This document shows positions 24,817 through 34,880 of a DNA stretch of 64,000 nt, piece after piece. The position numbers and the translations under genes are program-made. The notes under the pieces are model-generated. The model made no database searches. It saw nothing but the letters and a program-made list of their open reading frames with translations, and was not told the DNA's origin. Position 1 is the first letter of the stretch. Each line of letters starts with the position of its first letter. This stretch comes from Epichloe hybrida. Its lineage: Eukaryota > Ascomycota > Sordariomycetes > Hypocreales > Clavicipitaceae. The stretch is from positions 806,001 through 870,000 of the forward strand of contig JAFEKR010000001.1 in assembly GCA_019022495.1 (NCBI GenBank), given 5' to 3'.

Positions 24817-26363
24817 CCACCAGATATATAGTGCGTAAGTCCACTAACTATATTAACATCAAGCTGAGGAAAATATAGCGCATCTTTAAGCACTAAGGTC
24901 CTATATTTAGCTGGATTTTTCTGATATAGGACCTCAAAAACAGCACTACCGTGACCCTTAGCGTAAATAGGGCCACCACCAGTTATAATAGGGTCGGATT
25001 CCCCCTTTTTATAGGGGGTATAATCCCTAAAGACCTCCCTAGAATTAACAATATGTACAGTTGAACCTGTATCATATAATAGGGCCTTTTTCATGTCTTT
25101 GCTGTAATAATTAAAACCATTTAAGGTTTTAATTTCTTGATTTTCATCATCATCCGATTCAGAAGAGCTAGAATTAGAGCTACTATCACTAGAGCTCTTA
25201 TAACTAGTCTTATGAAGGCTAGGCTTCTTGTACGGTTTAAGAGCACCGTTAGAAAGGTTGTAATTTCCTAGCATAAAAGATCCCTCTCCAGAGGTCTCTT
25301 TATTATCCTTTTTATCTGATTTTTGACCTTTTTGCTTCTTCTTCTTCTTCTTATTAGAAGAAGAATTAGAATTAGAAGAGCCCTTATTTTCTTCAGAGCC
25401 TCCTTTCTTCTTCTAATCCTTAGGGGCCTTTTCTTTTTCTTTGGCACCCTTTTCAAGGTTTTTAGCCCTATAATTCAGGGCTTTGGATACCGTAGATGAC
25501 TTATCCCTCTGTTCTGCTAGAAGGTCTGCCATCAAAAATTGAAGATTTAGGGCTTCTAAGGGAGCCCCTATAGCCCTATTCGTGCGCATGCTGAATCGTT
25601 GCCTCTCAGCCCACTGAGGGAAGGTTGATTTTAGGGATTGAAGATATTGATTAACCTAATCTATCAGAGCAATCAGGACCCCTGAAATCGATAATCTAGC
25701 TAGTAGATTATTAAAGACTGCATTAAAGGACTCTAGAGTCCCCTTAAACTCTTGAAAATTCAGGTTATAAAATTCTGAATATAGGGACCCCCTCTGGATT
25801 TCAACGCTATGTGAATATTGCCTTACAAGTAAATTATAGGCTTCTTCAGGTGATTTTTGCCAAGTTATAGCGGCTTAGGGTCCTTCCGTACAACTATCCC
25901 TTAGTAACATAAGGATAATAGCTTAATCTGGATCCCCTAGCGCCCTAGAACTCTCCGGATTATCTAGAAAATTAGGCATGCCTAAAGCTCTAAATTGGAT
26001 AGTTAGGGCTTGTTTCCATTGTTCGAAATTTTCGGCTCCTTTAAGCCTAGCAGTCTCTGGAAAACTATAAACCCTTTTATTAAATTCCTTAATAATTGAA
26101 TTATTAAAGGTTGCTTGTACAGAGCTAGATTCAGCTTGATTTTCTTGAACAGGCTGCTGATCTTGCTGCTGACTAGCGGGCTTATCAGATTCCATACCCT
26201 CCATACGACTATTTACAGTTATAGATAGGCTTTCTAGCTTCTCTAATAACTGGTCTATAGTTGCTTGTTGCTTAATAGCCTGCTCTTTTAGCTGGTTATT
26301 TAGAACCTCTTGCGCACTAGGGTTAGGGATAACAGGTCCCTTTCCCTTTCCTTTGGTATCTAT
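24762..26363 (-). pseudogene. Copia-1 gag and aspartic protease
   Basis: Minus-strand frame with a gag-like part, a Lys/Ser-rich linker where the zinc knuckle would be expected, and a retropepsin with LLYDTGSTVHIV (about 25095-25060). An ATG at 26204 opens the longest clean stretch, but the frame continues upstream without stops to an ATA at 26363-26361 in a plausible start position; the original ATG was perhaps lost by G-to-A. In-frame stops are at 25923 (TAA), 25877 (TAA), 25658 (TAG) and 25415 (TAG), most in a CA-to-TA setting, so RIP probably made them. The frame ends at 24762, just past the frameshift to pol. Gag would form the particle, and protease would mature it. Confidence 0.82.
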
Positions 26364-26364
26364 T

Positions 26365-26603
26365 TTCCTTTTTATAGAAGGGAAAAGCTTCTATCTCGCG
26401 GGTCCTTCCTTTTTTATAGAAGGGAAGTCTTCTGTATTTGAAATTTATTCCTTTTTATAGGAGGGAAAAAGCTTCTATCTCGCGGATCCTTCCTTTTTTA
26501 TAGAAGGGAAGTCTTCTGTAGCCACAATTGATTCCTTTTTATAGAAGGGAAAAGCTTCTTTCTCGCAGGTCCTTCCTTTTTTATAGAAGGGAAGTCTTCT
26601 GTA
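26365..26603 (-). repeat. Three tandem ~72-bp repeats in the Copia-1 leader
   Basis: Units at 26365-26436, 26448-26520 and 26532-26603 are separated by 11-bp unrelated spacers. Each contains two copies of a ttatagaaggga core and can fold on itself (ttcctttt...gaagggaa). They lie between the PBS and gag, where packaging or translation signals sit in retroelements; function unknown. Confidence 0.8.
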
Positions 26604-26645
26604 ATCGTACACAAAGTGACCTAAAAGGAATCTATAGTGATAGAG

Positions 26646-26659
26646 CCAGGCTCATAACC
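26646..26659 (-). other. Primer-binding site of Copia-1 (initiator tRNA-Met half-molecule type)
   Basis: Directly after the 5' LTR the element strand reads GGTTATGAGCCTGG. Drosophila copia has a near-identical PBS complementary to the anticodon region of initiator tRNA-Met (CAU). The match implies priming from a cleaved half tRNA. Confidence 0.7.
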
Positions 26660-27462
26660 TATTGAAATGTAGGGAGCTAGTTGCCAGCTGGCAACAGCTG
26701 TACAGGTGCAAGCTCTACGGTCAGGGACTAATAGGGCTGTAACGTTAAATCAATCAACGCAACGCAACGGAAGGTTGTGGCAGTTATTAACTAATAGAAT
26801 TCAATTTAAATCACTTTTATGATATCTTATAGAGCAATAGAATTGATTTTAGATACGTTGTACGGGCAATGCGGCTGTTGTTAGTTGAGAGGACTAGCTA
26901 TCTAGCTAGTTGAAAAGATCTTCTTCCTCTCATAGACCTACCGACCGTATCGGTGGATCCGGGCCGCTAACGGGGTCTTACGGGCCACTTTTGATTTTCC
27001 GCAAAATTCATTTGTATGCAAAAACCAAAAAATCGACTCACCACCATACTAGCTAGCAACCCGTATGCACTAACTTTTGGTCCAAAAAATAACCTTGCAT
27101 AAAGAGAAAGCCCTATCTTTAAGCTTTAATTTACTATATGTGAAACTTTTGTATGACCTCTAGATAAAGAGAAAATCGTTGTCAAAGATAGCTATAGGGT
27201 AAGTTATGTGTAGGGTAACCTGCTTACGTCACCCTAGCTTACGTCACCCTAGCTTACCTAATTACTAGTGGCGTGGTTGTGGCCACACTTGCAGCCACAA
27301 CGTAATTGACTAATTAGTCATCCACACGGTCGGTCGCAGCTATTGACAGCTGCCCTCGCGACCGTTGACAGCTGCAGTGCAGCTGTCAGACTTGCAAAGC
27401 AAGCTAGTAATAAGAAGGTTCTTTAACTAGAAAAGGGCTAAAAATAGGTCTTATTTTTAACA
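26660..27462 (-). repeat. Copia-1 5' LTR (right copy), 803 bp
   Basis: Pairs with 20372-21174 over its full length, with about 13 transitions by eye. At most of these sites this copy carries the T or A. It drives transcription leftward into gag. Confidence 0.93.
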
Positions 27463-27724
27463 TAACTATAGTAAAAGAGATATAAATAAAGTAAAGGCTA
27501 AGGTTTTTAGTTATAGCTAAAGAGTTACTACTTAAGGGTAAGTATATAAAGGTCTTAAACTCTAACCTCCTATATCTCTTATAGGTAGTCCTTATCTAAA
27601 TACCCTACTATATATATATAGCTATCTAGTAGCTACTTAGTTATCTATATAAGCTAAGGCTTATCTAAGGGCTTTATTATGTGACTGTCCTGTCCGTGAC
27701 TCCCTAGCCTCCGTGCTCCTAACA
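27463..27724 (-). repeat. Gypsy-B 5' LTR, first 262 bp (minus strand)
   Basis: The minus strand from 27724 starts TGTTAGGAGCACGGAGGC and matches the solo LTR at 33835. Its first ~60 bp (27665-27724) are unmutated and the rest is AT-shifted. It is interrupted at 27463 by Copia-1 and finishes at 20366-20362. Confidence 0.88.
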
Positions 27725-28030
27725 CTAAACCTAAGATTTATTAGGCTATTTTAAATACTTAATACCATAGGTAAATAAGCATACTAACTAGCGCTACCTA
27801 ATAAGTATAGTTAACTATATAATATATTCTACGTTAGCTTATTAAAGCTATAGAATTACTAGGAAGACACCTTAGATAAGGATATACTAATGCCTAGAGC
27901 ATTGTTTGTAGTTAGTGTAGTGTGATTTGTAGTTTTTATATTTCATTTTATAGCTAGCTTACAATGAAATATATTATCATATAAAGTATACAATCCTATT
28001 GAGATAAATCCGTAGAAAAATACTACATCT

Positions 28031-28166
28031 AAAAGTGGGCCCAAAAGTTCGCCTATTACCCAGAAATTAGAAAAACTACATTTGTAGTGTATTTGTAGTG
28101 CTAAAATGTAGTAAAATGTAGTTTTTCTAATTTCCACACGTAATATCCACTTTTAGACCCACTTTT
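28031..28166. repeat. Long imperfect palindrome inside hAT-2
   Basis: Arms of about 50 bp (28031-28080 and 28117-28166) surround a loop of TTTGTAGTG-type repeats. The inner 18 bp pair perfectly (gaaattagaaaaactaca with tgtagtttttctaatttc), and the outer parts pair as aaaagtggg with cccactttt. It could form a cruciform or RNA hairpin. Confidence 0.8.
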
Positions 28167-28251
28167 ATATATAACCACATTGTAGTTTTTTAGTTATCTA
28201 TCTAAAAAAAGAAGTTTTATATCTCTATATATTTTCTAAGATTAGATATAT

Positions 28252-28520
28252 TGTTAGTTACACCAAGGTGCCTGCGCAGGTAAAAGGGTAATCCCGTAAT
28301 GTATTGAAGTCAATGATAGATTGATTGATTAGCTAGAAAGAAAAGAGGGAGAACAGAGGGAAAGTCTAGATACTAGGAAAGTAGGCGAAACCTATATATA
28401 AGGCAAAAGAGGGGGTGGCGAATTAATGTAGCTAATTATATCGCATATATTGCACTAGACCTATAATTTAGTCTAGCCTTTAGCTATAATTAAACTAATA
28501 AAAATCTAAAGGAATTAACA
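28252..28520 (-). repeat. Copia-3 3' LTR (left copy), 269 bp
   Basis: Aligns with 31769-32037; differences are transitions. Its right half is AT-shifted, whereas the right copy is spared there. Confidence 0.88.
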
Positions 28521-28979
28521 CTAGTAGTCTCTCTTTTTCCTTTATAGCTCAAGAGCTTAAAAACATAATAAAAATTAAATTAAAGAAAAGTGTATATAAG
28601 TAAATCCCTTAATAGGAATCTATTACCTTAATTAGCCGTTATAGCATTAGTTAATTAATTTAATCTATTAGTCCTTACCTAAGCTCCTGTCCCCTAATAT
28701 TATAGGTCTCTTTACCTATCCTTTAATATAAATTATTAATTCATTTAAATTAATTAAAGAGGAAAGTAATAAATTTAGTAATGCTTTTATTATTATATCC
28801 GCTGGATTATTATTGCTATTAATCCACCTAACTTTATAGATCTCATACCTCTTATATAATTAACAAAGAGCTATAATATTAATTATTAGTCTCTTCTCCT
28901 TTATAGTTCCTAGCTTTATAAGGTATTTATATAATAAAAAAGAGTTAGTATAAAGAATCATAGGAATTCAAGGCATCTT

Positions 28980-29280
28980 TAATTAATCCGTAATCTAATG
29001 TAAAGTTATGGAAATTACATAGGCAATGTCTATGCCTTAAACTATGCTATATAACTTAGAGGTAAGCACGCTATAAGTAACTCTCTTGCTCTTTATTAAG
29101 CTATATGTAATAATATTACCTTTTATAATAAAGGTATTATTATCTTATATTATCTTATTACTAATCACAATTATATATCTAATCTATAAGCTTAAATCCT
29201 TATTATTAGTAAGTAATTTATTTATAAATATAAAGAGCTTTACCTCCTTAAGAACTAAAGGAATATATTATAGTCTATGA
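28980..29280 (-). pseudogene. Copia-3 RNase H relic
   Basis: Minus-strand translation gives a Copia RNase H-like run including IKEKRLIINIIAL and VRWINSNNNPADII, matching the family pattern EKRLMIDI...WI.G..NPADA. Several stops break it. Confidence 0.6.
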
Positions 29281-31768
29281 TATTAATTCTTAATCTGCTA
29301 CTTAAGGCGTTTATTAAGGTATGTGATATCTTTAGTAAAGGGTTCTTAGTGTTAAGCTGCGATTAATAGGTCGTAGGAAGCTTCCGGTTGACACACAGTT
29401 GCGATGTAGCTTCCTCGGGCTTGTCATCGTCCTGCCCTTCGTAGGAGGCAAGGAACGCCTAGAATCTCTTCTCTAAAGGGGGTGTATAATATGTTTTGCT
29501 AGCCCACTAGCGGTCCTTCTCCTTTTAACGCTCTTTAGCGGAGTAATTAGAGGACTAGTAGCCGCTCTTACTATATATTAAGCAGCGCTTAGTGCTTAGC
29601 CTAGGGCTTTATTTATAATAGCTTCCTCTACTATAGGATTATTATCTATACTAATAATTAGTAAACATAGCCTCTAGAGGGTCTTCTTATTAGTACTAAA
29701 GGTATTAGGAGAACTTCTTATTTAATTCTATAATAGTAATTACCTTATAAAGGTCTCTAGTAAGACTTTTAAAGCCTAGGGAGTATATGTATTTTACTAT
29801 CTAATATTTAGGCACACTAGCTATAGCATTTAATGCTTACTTATAGAGCTTAGTATTTACTATTTTAGTAAGGTATAGTTCTCTATAAATCTTCTTAAGG
29901 GTTAATAATATAATCTTAAGGTAATTAAGCTTACTTTTATTAGGGTTTTTCTTAATTATATTCTTTAATATTATACTACTTTATTTATAGTAATAGAATT
30001 ACTAGTTACTTTTTATCTTAAAGTATTAACAAATATAGGTAATTATCTCTTTATAGGAATAGTTATTTCTAAAGAGGTAATTAAGGAAGTATTATTTAGT
30101 ATTACCTATTAATATAATAAGGAAAGCCTTCTAATAATATATTTAAGGAAGGTTAATTCTATTATACTTATTTTTAAAGAGCATAATCTTTAGCATTAAG
30201 AAGTTATATAGCTTCTTACTATAGCAGTTACTATTCTTATATATTTTTATAAGCTCTAAGATCTTCTTTATAATTTAATCTTTAGAGGTAAATTACTATA
30301 AAGGCATAATTTATTATAAATAATAGTTTACTAGTTATTATTAATAATAATTATTAGGATAAAGCTATTAATTTAATAGGGATTATTATAAAGGCTTTTA
30401 TAAAGGTTTATATAGTCTTTAGGGTTAGGGAAAGTAAATTTCTAGAGTAAGTTATTAAGGCTATTAATATTAAGGCTCTAGGGGTTTAGAAGATTATAGT
30501 CTCTCTTATAATCTCTCCTATAACTAAAGAGGTATTAAAGTTTAATAAAGCACTTCTTTAAGGGATACTAGGATTAAATATCCTAGGCCTTACTTAATAA
30601 GAATACTATAATCTTGTAAAGAATTACGTAATTCTCTAATAACTTCCTTTATAGCCCTTTTAAAGGTGTCTTTAGACTAGCCTTTAAAGTCTTCTTAGAA
30701 TAATTCCTATAGGTTATTATCTCTCTAACCTTAATGCTTACTAAGGTTAATAAATCTTATAATCTAGTTATTAAGCTTAAGTTATATAGTAGTCTCTAGA
30801 TTTAGCTTAATAAATTCTTTCTAATTACTAGAGAAGTTATAAGTAAGCTATTAAAGATATAAGGGTAACTTATGCTCTTAGGGTCTTTTAGGGGTAATAA
30901 TTAAAGCCTTACTATTACTAGTAGCTTTTACTCTTATAGAAGGTCTAGATTCCTTTACTATCTTTAACTATAAAAGGAATATTATTAAGTTATTATTATT
31001 TATTACTAATTAAGCTCCTATGTTTGCCTATTGCTATTATAAGGGTTTTCTTTTGCACTTTAGGAGCGTTATTACTCTAATAGAATTAGAAGATTATAAA
31101 AGCAGAAAAACAGAAGAAAAAGCAGTAAAAGTAGTAACAAGAATAAATTAATAGGGATAAATAAAGTAATAGAAGTGCTAAAAGTAACTAGAAAATAATA
31201 AGAAAAGTAATAAGGGAATAATAGGAATTACCACTTCCTATTTTTTATAAAAAAAGGGGGAAGGAGGTAATCTCTCTCTCTTACTAATAAGTATAAGGCA
31301 AATAGCACTAAGAGTAAAGGGGGCAAGAAATAAGTAGTAAATACTTATAGGGAGAGATTAAAGGCCTATTAGAAGGTAATATGTTAAAGGGAATTTATAA
31401 GTATATTAGCTAGCTTAGCTAAGGTTATTTAATGTTAGGTTTGAAATAAATACCTTATAGTAATAGATTTAGTTAGTTAGTTAGTTTTCTTATAATAGAT
31501 AATAAAATCAATAATTAATAATAATATCCTAGATAGATATAATAAAGTTATATCCCTTAGCCTAAGGGTTAATAGATTAATTCCTTAGAAGCCTAACAAG
31601 CCTGTAACTAGGATTCTAGTCTCTTCCTTTAGCACACTTATATAGTTATACCTCTTTACTATAATAACTATTATAGTATAATAAGAGGTAGTAGTAGTAG
31701 TATTTATAGAAATGTCTCTTCTTATAATACCTAGCTTATTTATAGTTATAAAGTTAACTACTAATTAG

Positions 31769-32037
31769 TGTTAGTTACACTAAGGTACCTATATAAGTAA
31801 AAGGGTAATCCTATAATATATTAAAGTTAATAATAGATTAATTAATTAGCTAGAAAGGAAAGAGAGAGAAGAGAGGGAAAGTCTAGATACTAGGAAAGTA
31901 GGCAAAACCTATATGTAGGGCAAAAGAGGGGGTAGCGAATTAATACAGCAAATCACATCGCATGTATCGCACTAGACCCACAATTCGGTCTAGTCTTTGG
32001 CCACGATTAAACCGATGAAGATCCGAAGGAATCAACA
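31769..32037 (-). repeat. Copia-3 5' LTR (right copy), 269 bp
   Basis: Outer ~92 bp (31946-32037) keep normal base composition, e.g. cacaattcggtctagtcttt, while the inner part is AT-shifted like the left LTR. Confidence 0.88.
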
Positions 32038-33834
32038 TATATATTATTTGTTTAAAACAAAATACACTACAAATCATTTGTAGTGCAATGCTCTGCTAAT
32101 GCCTAACCTTAAAGATAATAATAATAAGTTTAAAGTTAAAGAAGTTAGGGATTATAGGAAAACGCATAAAGGTAATAAATACCTAGTGAAATAGAAGGGC
32201 TAGCTAAGCAAATATAACTAATAGGTAGTGTTAGAGGATATAGAAGGCGCTTAATATATAATTTAAGCTTTCTATTAAAGTAAAATAAGTAAAAAGTATA
32301 GTAAGATATAAGTAAGTTATAGGTAATAAGGGATAAGGTAATTATAGAAAAGACCTAGCCTTATTAGCTACTATTACACTTTAATTAAAACCCTTATTAA
32401 ACTACTTACTAAATAATAAAAGAAAAAATACCTATAAGGAGAGGAGTCTTAAGGGAAACCCTTCTATAGTTACCCTCTTATATATTAAAATAACACTATT
32501 ATAAAGGAGGTACTTAGTACCCTTACTCTTATTCTCCTAGACTACTACTTATATTACCTAGAAAAACTAGTGCTTTACTACCCCCTAAGGTATAAATCCT
32601 AGATTATAATATTATAGCTATAAAGCTATTTTTACCTTCTAGGAATTATAATATATAGTGTAATTTAGCTATAAAAGTTAGTAAATAAGTAGTAAAGAAA
32701 AAGTAATAACTTATAATCCCTAGGATAGGGGTAAGAAATATAGTAACTAAAAGTTACTAGTATAAAATAATATACTAATTATATATAGCTAAAGTAGCTT
32801 ACCTAGGGAGTAAGTAAAGGTCTAGAGAATATATAATAAAATATACCTAATAGACCTTAGTAGCCCTAGTTAAACTAAAGGAAATATAATAAGCTATATT
32901 AGTATAATTAAACCCTAAAATAAGGTTTAGTTAATAGGTGCTAAAATAGTAGTAAGTTACTTCTAAAAACATATAGTCTTTAGGGTTATTAAAAACCTAA
33001 TTACTTAGGGTATTTATTAAAGTTTTTACCTAATTAAGAATAGTAAGAAAATCTAGGAAATCCCCTTATATAGTTAGTATTACCTAGAGAGATATAAGTA
33101 ATTAGGGACTAAAAGAGTAAAGAAAATAATATACTTACTATTTTATAAGTATTACTATATTTAACACACTAAATATAATACTTTAAATATTTCCCTTTAG
33201 TATTAGTAGTTAGCGCGCTAGGGAATTAGTAGTTAATCTATAGGATATTAGGCTTAGCTAAAGAACTCTTCTTAAAGTTTATATAACCTATATATAAATA
33301 ATATATATAGGAATATCCTTTTAAATAGATATTAGGGATAGCTATAATAATAATACTTTTAATGCTTTCCTTATCTAATTCTATTCTAATAATAAGGTAA
33401 GTAGTAAAGGTAAATTAATAGTAACTAATAATATAATAATATTTAGGAAAAAGTTTATAGTATATAAGAAAGGGAAAAGTTAGTAATATAATAGAGAGTT
33501 ATAGGTAAATTTATACTTAAACACTAATATTATTTATTATTATTTTGGTATAGCTATTACTTAGTAAATAGCTATATAGTACTTACTAAAAGCTATTTAG
33601 AAGCCTAGCTAAAAGTAAGGGGGTAATTATAAGGCCTTACTTATAATACTAGCGTACTACTAGGTAAGCGCACTATACCCTAGGGCTAGGTCTACGTAAT
33701 ACTAGTAAGTCACTAGCTATAAGCTAGTAACTTGCTGCATAACATACTTAGACCTAGCAAGCTTTAGTCAATATACGAGCGCCCCTATACCTCTTGCCTA
33801 GCCACCCCTTTGTTCTCATATATCTTTAGTATTA

Positions 33835-34101
33835 TGTTAGGAGCACGGAGGCTAGGGAGTCACGGACAGGATAGTCACATAATAAAGCCCTTAGATAAGC
33901 CTTAGCTTACACGAATAACTAAGTAACTACTAGATAGCTATATACATATAGTAAGGTATTTAAATAAGAACTACTTATAAGAGATATAGGAGGTTAGAGT
34001 TTAAGACCTTTATGTACCTACCCCTAAGTAGTAGCTCTCTAGCTATAACTAAGAACCTTAGCCTTCACTCCGTTTATATCTCTCCTACCACAGTCGTGAC
34101 A
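33835..34101 (+). repeat. Solo Gypsy LTR, 267 bp, with TSD tatta
   Basis: Starts TGTTAGGAGCACGG and ends CAGTCGTGACA, with exact 5-bp duplications tatta at 33830-33834 and 34102-34106. No internal Gypsy sequence adjoins it in the expected order, so it is a solo LTR left by LTR-LTR recombination. It is the least mutated of the three copies and defines the family ends. Confidence 0.9.
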
Positions 34102-34106
34102 TATTA

Positions 34107-34880
34107 TTAGGTTATTAAGGGTACTAAAAATAACTCTCTTTAAGTATATTATTAGCTTTAGTAAAGCTTTCCTAAGGTTACTAAGAGCTACTAGTTATAG
34201 CTTTAGTACTATATAAGTATATTTAGACTCCTAAGGTATTTACTATAAATAATTAACCTTATATAGCTTTTACTACCTTTCTCTTTACTAAAGTTTTATT
34301 TCCTATAAGGATTAAAGGCTTTAGAGGGTAATCTAGCTATAGATTTAAATTAGGATTAATAAAAATCTAAATTCTATCTTTAATAGCTCTTACCTTAACT
34401 ATTTTATACTATAAGTCCTAATAGTAAGGTTCCTATAGCTTAATAGCTAGCTTATTACCTTTTAAAAATTCCTTAAATATTATAAGATATTCTATAATAT
34501 TACTATTAAACTAATAAAAGGTAGTATTAATCCTAGTGTGCTAGGGTTACTTAATTATAATATTAATAAATTAAGCCTCTTTTTTACTAGGTATATACTA
34601 ATTATTTAAAGATCAAATAATTAGTTAATTTAAAAAGAAAAGTAATAATTTAAAAGAAAGGTATAATAATTATAAACACTATATAATTACTACTATATTA
34701 GACTATAAGGCTAGGGTTTAATATAACTACCTTTATTAAGTTATTTAACCTTATAAGAGAGTGTAAACTATAGCTTAAATACCTAAGTACCTTTACTATA
34801 GGTAAGGTACTAGTATAGTGCTAAAACATACTATATAGTTATAGAGATTATAGAAAAATAACTAGCTAGGGGTGAACTCT
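34107..34880. other. AT-rich degraded repeat DNA at the compartment edge
   Basis: AT-rich, TpA-rich sequence similar in style to the Gypsy relics, without a readable domain on either strand. Composition changes abruptly near 34,880-34,900 to GC-balanced DNA. Confidence 0.6.

Larger units (their letters stand above)
20372..27462 (-). mobile_element. Copia-1: young, nearly intact Ty1/Copia retrotransposon
   Basis: A 7,091-bp element on the minus strand with 803-bp LTRs (20372-21174 and 26660-27462) and exact 5-bp duplications taact (20367-20371 and 27463-27467). A PBS matching the initiator tRNA-Met anticodon region abuts the 5' LTR. The polypurine tract AGAGGGGG abuts the 3' LTR (21175-21182). 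Gag-protease and integrase-RT-RNase H are readable with only a handful of stops and one frameshift, in contrast to all neighbouring elements. By eye the LTRs differ at about 13 positions, all transitions. It inserted into the last 10 bp of the Gypsy-B LTR and is probably the youngest layer. Confidence 0.93.
28252..32037 (-). mobile_element. Copia-3: internally deleted Ty1/Copia element inside hAT-2
   Basis: 269-bp LTRs (28252-28520 and 31769-32037), TG...CA ends, and exact 5-bp duplications tatat (28247-28251 and 32038-32042). It reads on the minus strand: a purine tract (AAAGGAAAAAGAGAGA, about 28525-28545) precedes the left (3') LTR. Total length is 3,786 bp, so the 3.2-kb interior is about half that of Copia-2 and must have lost part of gag-pol. 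An RNase H relic is visible near 29280-28980 on the minus strand, with pol-like AT-rich sequence to its right. Inactive. Confidence 0.85.
27895..32095. mobile_element. hAT-2: small non-autonomous hAT element carrying Copia-3
   Basis: The left tip TAGAGCATTG and, inward from the right, CAGAGCATTG are flanked by exact 8-bp duplications ctaatgcc (27887-27894 and 32096-32103). Without Copia-3 the element is only about 410 bp and has no coding capacity. It is rich in TTTGTAGTG-like subterminal repeats at both ends. Its termini share YAGAGCAT with hAT-1, so a related transposase may have moved it. It sits in Gypsy-C just upstream of the chromodomain. Confidence 0.85.
27725..33834 (+). mobile_element. 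Gypsy-C: plus-strand chromodomain Gypsy relic, interrupted by hAT-2
   Basis: 27725-27894 and 32104-33834 are the two sides of the hAT-2 insertion. Joined across the 8-bp duplication they read on the plus strand into a chromodomain at about 32131-32260: VKEVRDYRKTHKGNKYLVK, stop, KG, the Trp having become a stop, then a degraded SKYN..VVLEDIEGA segment. The remainder to 33834 is AT-rich without a readable domain. It differs in sequence from the Gypsy-A chromodomain, so it is a separate family. Its left side is cut by the start of the Gypsy-B LTR at 27724. No LTR of its own was identified. Confidence 0.6.

Noticed and set aside
26365..26603. CRISPR-like look of repeats with regular short spacers
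   Set aside because: Repeat units are 72 bp with 11-bp spacers inside a eukaryotic retrotransposon leader; not a CRISPR array.
27943..29280. Small frames at 27943-28137 and 29086-29280
   Set aside because: They fall inside hAT-2 and the Copia-3 relic; chance frames in AT-rich DNA.
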